Shown in pieces: positions 35,232 through 46,746 of a stretch of 64,000 bases of DNA. A program made the translations under genes and the position numbers. A model generated the notes under the pieces. That model worked only from the letters and a program-made list of their open reading frames with translations, was not told the DNA's origin and did not search any database. The stretch is from Cephalotrichum gorgonifer (Eukaryota; Ascomycota; Sordariomycetes; Microascales; Microascaceae), in contig ONZQ02000019.1 of assembly GCA_900312665.1 (NCBI GenBank), positions 186,001 to 250,000 on the forward strand, in the 5' to 3' direction. The first letter of the stretch is position 1, and the number at the start of each line of letters is the position of its first letter.

Positions 35232-37023
35232 TTAGGTAGCGTACCTGAACAAGGGGCTGAGGTCACCCATGTCCGCCAGGTCCCGCTCAGTAAATCTAGC
35301 TGCAATCTCCTCAGGAGAGATTTTATCCCGCTTGGAATTCGTGCGTTTCAGAATACGGGAATAAATGTAAGGCCAAATGATCCCGAAGACAAATAAGATG
35401 CCCAGACAGAACCCGAACCCAACAGGGTACGTCGGTGCCTCGGGGGCCAGGTAGATGTTCGAGCCGAGGATCTGCAGTAAGAGAGAGAAAAATGGAACCT
35501 CAGTATGTAAAAGCGATCATAGTAAGAGAGAGGAGGGGTATGGGTGGTAGGAAGTAAGGAAGGACGGTCTTACCCCTCCAAGCTGCGAGATGGAAATCAT
35601 GACAGCCATGCTCACGGCGCGTTTCATATCTCCAGACTGATTGAGCGCAATCCACGCCATCGTGGCCGGCGATAGGCACTGAAGCCCCGCCGCCATACAG
35701 AATATGCCAAAGTAAGTCACCCCCGGCACGTGGGTGTACCTAACAGAGACCATGACAATGACGAGCCCGGCACAAGCCACTGTGTTGGGTATGACGACGG
35801 ACAGCATCCGCCGCTTATACCGATCGGCCGCCCAGCCAGAGAAGAGGACGGCCATGCAGGCGACGACATAAGGCGGTGCGGTCATGACCTGGGCCTTCAA
35901 GGTCGAGTAACCCAGGAGGTTTATGATGGTCGGAAGCACGAAGGAGATGCCGTACACCACCGTACAGACCGTGAACTCTACGGCGGCAATGGCGTACACG
36001 TGTATCGAGCGCACCGACTTCTTCGCCTCCTTCCAGCTAAACGCCTCGTCTTCCGCAACGCCCGAGTCCCCCGACCTCGCGAAGCGGTTCCGCAGGACCA
36101 GAAACCTCTTCTCCTCCTCGGTCAACCACCCCTTCACCTCTCCCGGACCGGGGCAGAGCACGAAGAACGCCGTGAAGGCGACGACAACCGATATCAGCCC
36201 CTCGATGACGTATATGAAGCGCCACCCGCGGTACCCCCACGTGTGATCCAGATGCCCGATGGCGTACGCCAGCAGGCCAGAGAACGCCGTCGCCAGTGAG
36301 GCGCCGGAGTAGAAGACCGTCATGCGGAAGTGCAGCTCGCGCGGGGAGTACCAGTTTGTCAGGACGTAGCTGCAGCCCGGGTACACGCCCGCCTCGGCGA
36401 GGCCCAGGAGCAGGCGCAGGGAGACGAGGCCGCCGAGGTTGCTCGCGCAGCCTTGGAAGATGTTGAGGAGCCCGCAGATGGCGGTCAGGGCGGGGAGCCA
36501 GATCTTGGGGCCGAAGCGCTTGAGGCCGAGGTTGGAGGGGGTTCCGCCTATGGCATAGGTCGCGAAGAAGACGGCCATAGCAGTGTTCCAGTCTTGTCCG
36601 GACAGTTTCATGTCATCTAGTGCGCCGAAGAGCTTGACGTTTCCTACTGGCGGGTTAGTCCGATCGATGATGGAGGGGCTGGCATGGAGAGACGGCAGAA
36701 AAAAGGGCGGGGTTAGCTTACCAGCGTTGGAACGGTCAATGTAACAGAGTAGGTAGAGGAGGATAAGCTGGGGCAGCACTCGAAGGCTAGTATCTCATCA
36801 CGTCAGAAACTCGTCTAGTAACTAGCCAAGAGGATCGAGGTATACAGGGGACGTACTCGATCTTCCGACCTAGCTTCTTCAGTCTGTCGCCCTGGAAGAC
36901 GGTCTGAAGTCGGAGATACTCATCATATTCGGAGGAAACCAAGATCTTGAGGTCCCCATCGCTCGTCGACTCCCGCTGGGGCCCCTTGGCCTCAATGTCC
37001 AGGGCTGTGTTGTCATTTGCCAT
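35232..37023 (-). CDS. MFS transporter, allantoate-permease (Dal5-like, anion:cation symporter) family
   Basis: Exons 37023-36857, 36786-36722, 36643-35574 and 35471-35232 give 513 residues. The family's opening signature is present across the first two introns (RKIDLRVLPQLILLYLLCY then IDRSNAGNVKLFG). The loop after TM2 (YAIGGTPSNLGLKRFGPKIW) and the TM4-5 region (LGLAEAGVYPGCSYVLTNWY) follow, with about 12 membrane spans in all and a charged central loop. Members import small organic acids, ureides, vitamins or dipeptides through the plasma membrane; the substrate cannot be told. It is divergent from the D-amino-acid oxidase, sharing an 826-bp intergenic region that carries the 34-bp periodic motif. 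Confidence 0.92.
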
Positions 37024-37849
37024 GGTTTGTTGCCTTCTTCACCGGGCTAGGAGATGGGGTCATGTAGTGGGGAGGACTATGGTAGACCAAGACCTGGGAA
37101 AGAACAGGGAGGTCTTATATGAAGGCAAGGTCGGAGCACTGGCCAACCCTGTCCAAGATGATTACTGATGGAGATAGCTGTCTGGGTTTCCAGTCGTAGA
37201 GATTGGGAGCCACTAGCGACTAGCGGCCCCTAGTGGTCCGGGGAAACCCCTCATCTTCTCAGGATTATCTCGTGTGCTCTCCTTCTATATCCAGTGACTG
37301 GGTATAAGCCGGCATTAATGACCTTTGCGCATAAGGAAACTAGTCCGGAAATCTCAAGCGAGATATGGGTAGACGGGAGGGGTTGGACACAAAGGGTGAC
37401 CATAGGCGAGATATGATAAACTGCAACGGTGCTTCTTAGGCGAGATAGTATAAACCGAAAGAGTGCACGTTAGGCGAGATAACAGGAGCACGGGGACAAA
37501 GGCCCATTTTAATTTCTTATCAACGGTGCCTGATTGGGGAATGGCTGGCACTCCTCGCAGTCGGCAGTCAGGACCGTGCTAGCTCGGTGGGCCGGCGGTG
37601 TGGATCTTGAGCCTTGGCGGTCTAGTTTGCATCACTCCGATTCCGGCCAAGTCAACCGGGGATTAACAGCCGAGCCCGACCTCAAGAATGACAAAAGGGC
37701 GGTCGATAAAGTACCAGGAGGAGGTGTCGTAAAAAGGATAAATAGACTCTCCCAATAAGAAAAAGGGGGGGACGGGAGGAGGAAGTATGTTTTCAGCATC
37801 GGACACCTGCACGTCTAATCCAACCAGAACCTAAACACCTTCGGAAGCC
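37024..37849. promoter_or_regulatory. Shared divergent promoter region, transporter / D-amino-acid oxidase
   Basis: 826 bp between two start codons facing away from each other. Its centre (37403-37481) holds three copies of an 11-bp motif at a 34-bp period. A single array here could serve both genes. A run of G near 37766 precedes the oxidase leader. Confidence 0.5.
37403..37481. repeat. TAGGCGAGATA repeated at an exact 34-bp period
   Basis: The 11-mer TAGGCGAGATA starts at 37403, 37437 and 37471, so the spacing is 34 bp twice. After the motif, the first two units also share a degenerate middle (like ...TATAAAC.G...). A looser copy (AAGCGAGATA) lies at about 37356. The array sits about 380-450 bp from each flanking start codon. 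It could be a phased binding-site array or a decayed short tandem duplication. Confidence 0.7.
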
Positions 37850-38943
37850 ATGACCAAGATAACCATCCTCGGGGCCGGGTAAGTAGTCCCCTGCGCACCG
37901 AGCTACCTTACTGGATCTCGCCTTCTGACTCTTCCATCGCTAGAATCACCGGCCTCGTCATCGCCGCCAGCCTGCCCAGACACTACGACATCACAATCAT
38001 CGCCAAGAACCTCCCCGGAGACCCAGACTCCCAGGAATGGGCCTCCCCCTGGGCCGGCGCCACCTGGCTCGGCATGCTCAACTCCAGCGAGGCCGACCAG
38101 GAGATCCAGCTCAAGTCCCTCGCGTACTGGTGGAGCCTCGCGCGGCGTCACCCCGAGTCCAGCGTGCGCCGCCTCCAGCTGGTCGACGTCGTCGACAGCG
38201 TCAGGCCCGAGGACATGTGGTACTCGAACCGAGTCCCCGGATATAGGCCGCTGACGAAAGGTGAGCTGCCCGGCGACGCGCCCTGGGGCGCGACGTTTGG
38301 AAGCATCGTCATCACGCCCAAGTATTTCCTGCCCTGGATGCGCGAGAGGCTCGAGAAGACGGGCGTGAAGTTCGTTAGAGGGACCGTCACGTCACTCAAG
38401 GAGCTGGCGGGGATGGGCCACCACGTTCTCATCAACGCGACGGGCACGGGCTCGAAGTATCTAACCGACGTGCAAGACGATAAGGTCCTTGAGGTGCGGG
38501 GTCAGACCGTGCTCGTCAAGTCGTCGTATCCCAAGTGCTGGATGAGGAGGGGGCAGGACTACACGTACCACATCCCCAGGGGCGACGGGACCGCCATCCT
38601 GGGGGGGATTAAGGAGTACGGGTCTACCTCCACCGAGGTGGACGATGCCACGCGGGCGGATATCTTCCGCCGCGTCCACGAGGGGCTCCCGGACGTGTTC
38701 CCCTCGGCTGACCCTAAGGACTTCGAGGTGGTGACGGATATCGTCGGGATCCGGCCGCAGAGGGATGGCGGCGTGAGGTTGGAGAAGGAGGTGCTGGGCG
38801 GCCAGCGGGTCATCCACGCATACGGAGTCGAGGCCGGTGGGTATCTGTTTAGCTGGGGCCTGGGCGAAAAGGTGGCACGCATGGTGGATGAGTTTGAGTC
38901 GGAGGCACCAGTGGCAGAGTTCCCTGTGGCATCCAAGTTGTAA
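37850..38943 (+). CDS. FAD-dependent D-amino-acid oxidase, peroxisomal
   Basis: This enzyme oxidises D-amino acids to 2-oxo acids with release of ammonia and hydrogen peroxide. A 29-nt first exon (37850-37878) joins 37944-38943, giving 342 residues. The intron interrupts the FAD-binding turn; spliced, it reads ILGAGITGL (GxGxxG). The family blocks SPWAGATW, NATGTGSKYL and the substrate-carboxylate Arg R280 in GIRPQRDGGVRLE are present, followed by HAYGVEAGGYLFSWG. The protein ends in SKL, a type-1 peroxisomal targeting signal that would place the peroxide next to catalase. Whether neutral/basic or acidic D-amino acids are preferred cannot be read. It is divergent from the MFS transporter and convergent with the sulfide:quinone oxidoreductase 157 bp downstream. 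Confidence 0.94.
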
Positions 38944-39100
38944 TTTCTCCACTGTATGTGGTGTATGATCGGGCTCCTTGGCGCTCCCTAGGCTATCTTA
39001 GGCCACGTCGTCGAGTACCGCGAAAATGAACATCACTAACAGCAAGAACTCCTGGTGCATTTTTATCAACCAAATCCTATGTACACATTACAACCGAACC

Positions 39101-40927
39101 CTACGAGTACACGGGCGCGGAGAAGCCCTTCGGGCCATACCACGTCCCCTTAATGAACCTGTTCCAGTAAACGAAGGGCTATAAAGGTCAGCAGCGGCTC
39201 CAATACACAAAAACAACCTACGCGACACAAACAGAAACACGGGACAAGAAAAACTTACGAAAACATCCTTCTTCAGGTGGTAGAACAGCCTGTTGGGAAC
39301 CTCCTGTCCCCCAAGCACGCCCGCGAAGGTCTCCTCCGGAACGCCGCCGTACTTGAACTCGCACAGCATAAGCTCCCCGTGGCCCGTCAGGAGCGGGCAG
39401 CTCGCGTACCCGTTGTACTCGGCCTTCGCCGGCCTACCCTCGATGGCGGCGAGCATGTTGTTGACGAGGACGGGGGCCTGGGCGGTGATGGCGGCGGCGG
39501 TCTTGCTGTTGGGCAGGCTGGAGGCGTCGCCGATGGAGAAGACGTTGGGGAACCTGACGATGCGTGAGTGGCTTGGCGCGATGAAACTGGCGATGGTGAT
39601 GAGGTAGAGGATGGGCGGGTAAGGGGAAAATGAAAAGGAGAGGAGACTCACTTGGTGTGCTGGGTCGTGGCCTTGTCAACAGCAACCCATCCCGCCTCAT
39701 CAGCTGCGAAGTAAGTTAGCCAAAAAAAACATCTAGTGCTTAGTGCCTAGCCAAGCATTTTAACAAGAACAGCAAGGGAACACCGATCCCACTTACCAAG
39801 AGGCGACTTCGCGACCCAGTCCCACGGCTTCTGCGGCGGGACGACGTGCAGGAAGTCAAACTCGCGCTGCATCTCCTTGCCCCCGTCGGCGAGGTTCTTG
39901 AACGTGGCGACCTTGGTCTTCGAGTCGACCGCGACGAGGTTATGCTGGAAGAGCCCCTCGACGCCGCGCTCCTTCCGGAGGGCCTCTAGCGCCTCGCCGT
40001 ACTTGGCGACGGCGAACATAGCTAGTTTTTGGTATCAACGTCAGCTCGGCACATGGGGGATACGATATAATCAGGGAGAATCAGGTGAAAGTAGTAGCTG
40101 TGGGGGAAAGAAATTAAGGAAAAAGCTTACAAGGCGCGCCAGTCGCGAACGTCGCGTCGATATCCCCGCGCACGCCGTCCCGGGCCCACTGCGACAGAGC
40201 CATCCAAAGCACCTTCTGCGGCGCGCCGGCACACTTGATGATGCCGGCGGGCTGCGTGAAGATGGCCCTCCCCTTCCTCGCGGCCTGGATCTTCCGCCAG
40301 GTCTTCTCGGCGCCCTGGGCGGAGTAGATGGACGACACGGGGGCCTGCTCGTCGCTCAGCGCCTCGGGCAGGCCGGCGATGCCGGAGAAGTTGGTCTCGA
40401 GACCGGGAGCGACGACGAGGTAGTCGTAGGTGACGTCGACGCCCTCGGCGGTCCTCACGACATTGTTGGAGGGGTCAAAGGAGGACACGCTCAGCGGGTA
40501 GTGCTTCACGCCGTGGGGGATGACGGAGGATAGGGGCTTCTGCATGTCTGAGAGGGGCTTCAGGCCCGTGCCGACGAGGGTCCATCCGGGCTGCAGTTGT
40601 ATAGTCAGTGAAATATCCTATCCACGAAACTTGCCCCAAAGCCTGGCCTAGTAACGGAAGAGCAGAATGGGGAGAAGGTAAGAAGCCTACCTGGTAGTGA
40701 TGTGTCGCCGCGGGCTCCACAATGGCGATATCAGGCTTCTCGAGCTTCGAGTTCGCAATCTGGGCCGCAACAGTGACTCCCGCCGTGCCACCACCAACAA
40801 TGACAATGCGGTGATGAGGCTTCGACGCAACGGTGGCATATCCTCTCACTGAGGGATATCCGTATGCGTAAGACCGCCCAGCCGCTCCGGGGATCGCCGT
40901 CCGGCACAGCCTGGCGACAGCTGCCAT
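39101..40927 (-). CDS. hmt2: Sulfide:quinone oxidoreductase, mitochondrial
   Basis: This flavoprotein oxidises sulfide and passes electrons to ubiquinone; the fission-yeast homologue is Hmt2. Six exons, 40927-40691, 40590-40131, 40021-39797, 39703-39652, 39553-39259 and 39178-39101, give 448 residues. The N-terminus is basic and Ser/Ala-rich (MAAVARLCRTAIPGAAGRSY), typical of a mitochondrial presequence. It is followed by IVIVGGGTAGVTVAAQ for FAD. Redox Cys residues are seen in IIKCAGAPQK and YASCPLLTG. FPNVFSIGDASSLPNSKTAA and the ending FVYWNRFIKGTWYGPKG are diagnostic of the family. The 52-nt fourth exon is supported by both splice phases. It would detoxify sulfide made in cysteine and methionine breakdown. 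Confidence 0.94.
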
Positions 40928-41425
40928 GGCGATATAAGTAAGAATTAAAGAGCGGGTATAGTACGGGGTTCGTCAGAAAGGGATGAGAGACGCCAGGGGA
41001 AAAGAGGGCGGCGCAAGGAACAAGAGCTGCAGGACCTCACTCTCTTAAGCTTCGTCTTAAGCTAAGCTCGTTATACCTGTAGTGGGGGGGTGGGTAGAAG
41101 GTGAGACCGAGACCATGGCAAACTCAGGTGAGGAGGTCACGTGGAAGCACGCAATCCAGCTGCAGATACTTTCGAGTGGACACTAGAGAAACGTGAATGT
41201 CACAGACCGTGTAATATGAAATACACATACTGTGTCTCTATATTCCTCGATGCCGATGATTTCCTAGTATAAAACATGAGAAACCTGTCCATTCTTTCAT
41301 GTCTTCTAAAGCAAGAAATAAAAACATATTTAGAGTAGTACATGTAGCAAAATGCTACAAAATGATGCTACAAAAGAGCAACCAGCGACCCTGTTCACAG
41401 AGGTAAAAAAATGAAAGATAAAACT
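40928..41425. other. Intergenic region between SQR and tRNA-Ser
   Basis: About 0.5 kb, increasingly AT-rich towards the tRNA. It holds the oxidoreductase promoter. Around 41350-41375 there are short imperfect repeats of GCTACAAAA. No gene is seen. Confidence 0.4.
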
Positions 41426-41533
41426 CGATAGCAGCAGGGTTCGAACCTGCGCGGGCGAACCCATGAGATACCCTAGGAAGGCTTGTTTAAGCCTAATTCA
41501 AGTCTCACCCATTAACCACTCTGGCATGCTACC
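41426..41533 (-). tRNA. tRNA-Ser (anticodon UGA) with a 27-nt intron
   Basis: Read on the minus strand, the 7-bp acceptor stem GGTAGCA/TGCTATC (one G-U pair) closes the molecule. The discriminator base is G, as in serine tRNAs. The D-loop has the AGTGGTTAA box. The anticodon stem is TGAGA/TCTCA, with anticodon TGA at 41498-41500. An intron occupies 41470-41496, directly after position 37, the usual place. The long variable arm (GGG-TTCG-CCC) is the class II mark of Ser, and the T-arm is GCAGG-TTCGAAC-CCTGC. The mature length is 81 nt before CCA. The internal A and B boxes are intact, so it should be transcribed. Confidence 0.88.
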
Positions 41534-42190
41534 CCGCTGGTTATGCTCCACTGCAGCCTTAGACCAGCTCTAAGGTGTTCGACGATTAAGGTTAATGTTT
41601 CACCAAGGCATGAGCAATCATCATCAGCCAATACAATTACTTTAGGAGAAGCAGGAGCATGAGACAAAGTGGCATCAACTCCCAAGGCCAGCAAAATAGC
41701 TTCGCAAGTGACAAGCATAGTCTACTCATAGATACATTAGGTCTGAGACCTGGTGAACCTCCACAAGCTGAAGTGTAATGCTTTTAATAGCATGCAAGCC
41801 TACAAATTTACGACACACTCACTCACTCCTGGGACTTCTATAGTTGGGGGTATATAAGTATCACTGGTGAAAATGTCACTCAGAATCTAGGATGAAGCTT
41901 ATAGTTTTCTGCTGTTGCCAAACTGTGATTATCCATGTCTGTAAAATGTGAGATATGCCACTGTTCAAGGAATCACCTTTATTACAACCTCGGACAAAAG
42001 AGAAAGACTGTGAGGCACCATCCTTGCTATACTAGCCAAATGCCGAGGCAACAAATTATGCAGCCATTGTATTCAACGAATACCAGCAACTAGTCATGAG
42101 GGGGAAATAAAAAACAAACAACGCCAATATGCCAGAACATTAATTATGATAGTAAAACTCCGTCTCAACTTAAATCACACAAAAAGAGAA
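41534..42190. other. AT-rich intergenic region
   Basis: About 0.65 kb between the tRNA and the transporter stop. A 68-codon minus-strand frame (41512-41718) runs into the tRNA and has no recognisable match, so I do not call it. Nothing else is seen. Confidence 0.4.
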
Positions 42191-44130
42191 CTACAAAGGC
42201 TTCCGCTTAAACACATGCCTCTCCCACCCATCAATATCGTCCACCACCGTCTCCCTTACGAGCTCGTAATTTCCGAGCTTGGGCAGGATCACGGCCCACA
42301 CGACCCAGTACAGGCCGCCGGCGATGATCAGTGCGAAGCCGACGACGCAGTGGATCCAGTAGGGTAGCGAGTTGTAGATGTTCTGGCCGTCGGATGGCGG
42401 CACGAAGGGCGCGATGACGAGGTAGACGTTGCTGAGGAGGAAGAAGGCGACCACGGGTAGGGTGGCGCTGATGGGAGGGTTCCAGGCCCAGGCCTTGCGG
42501 TTAAGGTAGAGGTGGAGGAGGCCGATGGAGACGAAGGTGTTGACGACGGCGAGGGGGTACGAGATGAGGCTGGAGCAGGAGGGGTTAGTATATAATGCAA
42601 TGTCATGTCTGGGAGGGAGGGCAAATTCTAGCCAGCCCACGACAGAAAAACCTACTTGAGAATGAAGTTGTACGCGTCGCCGGGCGGGGGCGCGAGCATG
42701 ATGATGACGGAGACGACCCAATGCTCAAACAGGCCCGCGAGGGGCGCGTTGAACGGCCTGTTGCTGGCGAAGAAGGGCGAGAAGGGCAGGATCCCCTCGC
42801 GGCCCAGCTCCTGCACCAGCCTCCCCTGCGAGAAGATGACGCTGAGCACGTTACCGAAGGCCGACAGGGCCACGAAGACGGACAGGGCCCGCTCCGCCTT
42901 GGCGCCGAGGACGTTGCGGAACAGACTCGCGGCGACAAGGCGCTGGGCCTCAAGGATCTCCTCCTTTGGTACGGCGGCCTAGAAAGTCAAAAGCGTTAGC
43001 CCTCATCTTCTTTTCCCCTCCCTTTCCTTTTTCCTCGCTCTCCCTCTCCCTCTTCTCTCTCTCTCTCTCACGAAATATCAATCGGGAATAGACCCGTCTC
43101 GGACGAAACTTACAAAGTAGGCGATGTTCACAAGCATGTAGAGGACCGAGACCAGCCCCAGAGCCAGCGGCGCCGCGATCTTCAGGGTGCGCACGGGGTT
43201 CTTCGTCTCGCTGAGGGCGTAGTTGGCGTTGCTGTAGCCGATGTAGCTCCAGATGACGTTGTAAAGCGCCGTGACGACGCCGTACGCGCTCCCCGTGGTG
43301 CCCTCGAAGGCGTTCGTGAAGTTGTCGGGCTTAACGTCCAACTTGACGTGTCCCGCCAGCGCGACCCACCCCGCCACGACGATAATGAGGATGATGATGA
43401 GCTTGATGATGCCAAGCAGGTTCTGCAGGCGCAGACCCCACTTGAGCGCAAGGCCGTGGATGAGGAAGGCGGAGGTGATGCACGCGAGGCCGATGCCCCT
43501 CTGGTTCCACCTCGTGACCTCGACGTTGGCCGCGTGGAGGATGTACTCGCCGAAGGCGACGGAGTTGCTTGCCGCCCAGCCCAGGAGGACGACGTAGCCG
43601 GTGTAGAAGCCCGTCGCGAGGAAGCGCGGCTTGCGGAAGACGTACTCGAGGTAGTTCTTCTCACCGCCGTTCTTGGGGATGGCGGTGCCGAACTCGGTGT
43701 AGACGGCCATGCCGGCGGCGGCGATGACCATGCCGACGACCCAGATCATCAGGGAGAGGCCGACGCTGCCGGAGAGGGCGAGGATGGAGCCGGGCGTGGC
43801 GAAGATTCCGGTGCCGATGATGCGGTTGAGGATCAGGAGGGTCGCGGAGGGGATGCCGATCTGGCGCTTCGCCTCGCGGGCTTGTTGGATGTGGCCTACT
43901 GTCGCGCGTGCAATGTCATGTTAGCTAGCCAGCTCTCTTAGTCGGAGACGGGCTGAGGGGGAGGTGGTGGGGTAGGTTTAAGGGAAGGCAGAAAGGAGGT
44001 TCTCCATACCGACACTCTCGTCGTCGACCGCAATGGGCCGGTCCTCGGGAACATCGTCATCTTTGCCCACTGGCTGCCCCGACAAGACGCTCCCGGAGCC
44101 CTTGGCTCCTCCGAAAGGGAACCCGACCAT
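42191..44130 (-). CDS. Amino-acid permease, high-affinity methionine permease (MUP1/MUP3-like) type
   Basis: Exons 44130-44010, 43898-43114, 42978-42656 and 42569-42191 give 535 residues. This is an APC-superfamily plasma-membrane transporter of the LAT subgroup, with about 12 membrane spans. The first span region reads ILNRIIGTGIFATPGSIL, the signature glycine-rich unwound helix that binds the amino-acid backbone. Yeast Mup1 family proteins share the following KRQIGIP, KNPVRTLKIAAPLAL and SNARPFNAPLAG-like blocks (here SNRPFNAPLAG). The hydrophilic N-terminal 40 residues include acidic and Lys residues of the sort used for ubiquitin-driven endocytosis in yeast Mup1. Substrate specificity for methionine is inferred from family resemblance only. 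Confidence 0.88.
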
Positions 44131-44939
44131 GTCCCAAAATGGAAGATAGCTCTTTTATACTGAGAAGAGAGAAGCTTCCGAATCGAAACAGGACCTCGTT
44201 TACCAGTATATCTTTAAGACTGGAGAAAAAAAAGATTGAGCCTAGGACAGTGGGGGAAAGAAGCTAAGAAAACTGCGCGGCGCCTCGGTTTTGTAAGGTT
44301 ATGTTGGTCCCGTCTGTGCCTGGCGATCGGAAGAAAGTGGAGCTTACAACTTCTTAGACTAAAAAAGGGCACGCCGATCCGGGACGCTAAGTTATTAGAA
44401 ATGGTAAGGGTACCCCGTCGTACGGAGTATTTCTCGTACTTAGACTGTAGGCAGATGGCAAGAAAAAATACGCCATCTCGCTGACGCCATAGCCTAAGAC
44501 ACGCCAAGGGCACAAGGGCGGAGACTAGAAGACTACAAAGGGGCGGCGGGGACATCGAACTTCCTCTTCCGAGCGGGACCTCCGATGACGCGATCTTAGG
44601 TGATGGCGCCAACCGTCCAGTAATATGCCCGAGTGGGAAGGCTGCAGGGTTTTTCTTGCTCTTTTGTATGACAAACACAAAGTAGTCGCCACCAAGAAAA
44701 AAAAAGTCTAAGCGGGAAACCTTAAACGGGAACTGCGGCCGAAGGAAAGAAGCACACTATGAGTACATTTTGCACTTTATTGCTTCGTCCGATGCTACTA
44801 GCAACTGTCTGGGGTTTTGACGCTGGGATTTTAAAAGTCTTGGCGGATGGGGAGAACGTTCTTTCTCCATGGGCCGTTAACTACACATATATGAGAGTGT
44901 GTTAAAGGGCACGATATTCTCCCCGCGACCAGCCCCATA
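44131..44939. other. Intergenic region before the transposon
   Basis: About 0.8 kb upstream of the permease. Minus-strand frame 44214-44678 is not protein-like. The TA target dinucleotide at 44938-44939 marks the transposon insertion point. Confidence 0.45.
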
Positions 44940-44990
44940 ACGTCCCTCACCCCTCAACCGGCACCCCCCCTCAACCGGCACCCCAAAAAT
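44940..44990 (+). repeat. Left terminal inverted repeat of the pogo element
   Basis: 51 bp starting ACGTCCCTCACC. It contains an internal direct duplication: CCCTCAACCGGCACCCC occurs twice in tandem with a slight offset. It is the exact reverse complement of the right end. Confidence 0.93.
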
Positions 44991-45087
44991 GCCTCACCGC
45001 CACTTCAACCTACCCTCTTCAACCCACAATATCTTTACCAATTCTTATCCAATCTTCACCAGATTTTCAGTCCTACTACTTTAATCA

Positions 45088-46719
45088 ATGATACCTGGGT
45101 ATACTGAAGATGAGATCAATCAGGCTATCAACTCTATATCAAACGGGCAATCTATCAAAAAGGCCTCCAAGAACTGGGGTATCCCAAGGTCTACCCTACA
45201 GGGCCGTCTTCAAGGTGCCTAATCAAAGGCTACTGCTGCATCTAGCCGTCAGAAGCTATCCCCAACCCAGGAGAGCCACTTAGTAGAATGGATACAGGTC
45301 CAGGCTACTCTAGGGCTCCCACCAACCTATCAACAGATCCGGGAATTTGCTGAGTGAATCCTATGCCTACGAGGGGGTCCCCAGACCCTTGGGAAAAACT
45401 GGTTCCAGGCCTTCCTACATCGAAACCCTTCAATCAAGGTCCAAAGAGCCAGAGCAATCGATTCCCAGTGTATCAATGGAGCATCAACTGATATAATCAG
45501 GAACTGGTTTCGATATCTCACCATCCTACAGATCAAGGCTATCCAACCAGCCAATCGGTATAATATGGATGAGACTGGCATCCTAGAAGGTCGAGGGTCT
45601 AATGGCCTAGTTCTAGGATCTACAGAGACCCGGAATCTACAGAAAAAACAGCCTGGATCAAGGGCCTGGACTACTCTGATTGAGTATATCAGTGCTACAG
45701 GCTCTGCAGTGCCACCTCTTGTCATCTATAAGGGCAGATCTATTCAACAACAATGGTTTCCTCTAGACCTTCAACCCTATACCAACTGGAGATTCCATAT
45801 AACAGAAAATGGGTGGACAGATAATGAGACAGCTGTATACTGGCTCAGGGAAATCTTCATCCCATCGACCCAACCTACAGACCCTTCTGCAGCCCATCTA
45901 CTCATCCTAGATGGCCATGGAAGCCATAAGTCAACTGAATTCATATATCTCTGCTATATCAATAGGATATATCTACTCTACCTGCCTGCCCATACATCCT
46001 ATATCCTATAGCCCTTGGATCAGTCAGTTTTTGGACCCTTGAAGACAGCCTATAGAAAGGAGCTAGGATATCTGGAACAGTAGAATGATTCTATAGTAGT
46101 AGGCAAAAGGAATTTCCTTTCCTGCTATCGGAAGGCATATCAGTTAGCTCTTACAGCTCAGAATATATGGGCTGGCTGGAAATCGACAGGTCTGTGGCCA
46201 ATATCTATAGCCCGACCCCTCATGAGCCCACTGCTACTTGAGAACATCAGCAATACCAGCAGCAAGACCAACCCTATCCTAGAAAGGGCCCTTGGATCCA
46301 AGCCTATCCAGCAGTAGGATGTAGCTACATCTGCAGTCACATGGTCGACCCCAAGAAAGGCTGTTGACCTTGAGGATCAGCTAGCCCAATATAGTCAACT
46401 GGATCAGCCTAGTAGTACTCAACGGCTACTATTCCGGAAGGTCAAAAAAGGATTTGAGGAAAAGGACTATCAACTAGCTATCCTATAATCTAGGGTAGAA
46501 GTTCTTGAGCAGCAGGTTGAGGCTATAAAGCCTAGGAAAAGGAAGAGGGTCCAAATCAGCCCTAATTCGAAGTTTGCAGGGATTGAAGCTATCTACAAGG
46601 CACAGGTTGAGGCAGGCGATAAAACTGATGGCACCGTTGAATCCAGCGACTCTGAATTACCTAGTGAGCCAGGGGATTGTATTATTGTTGCATCAAAAAA
46701 GGTTGAAAATTCGGGTTGA
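45088..46719 (+). pseudogene. Fot1/pogo transposase, broken by six in-frame stops
   Basis: One frame of 544 codons from ATG 45088 to TGA 46717-46719. In-frame stops are at 45220 (TAA), 45355 (TGA), 46009, 46081 and 46315 (TAG) and 46486 (TAA). No frameshift is needed. The N-terminus (YTEDEINQAINSI, SIKKASKNWGIPRSTLQGR) is the pogo/CENP-B-like helix-turn-helix. The DDE nuclease domain starts at YNMDETGI (first Asp) and has LLILDGHGSHKS (second Asp). The third acidic site follows in the QPLDQSVFGPLK-type block, with the stop just before PLDQ. The C-terminus has a basic coiled segment (EAIKPRKRKRVQ). It is non-functional as it stands. Confidence 0.92.
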
Positions 46720-46746
46720 AGAGAGGGTCTGTTTTTTTATAGTTGG

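Noticed and set aside
44214..44678. A 154-codon minus-strand frame upstream of the permease
   Set aside because: No protein-like composition, and it overlaps the probable permease promoter.
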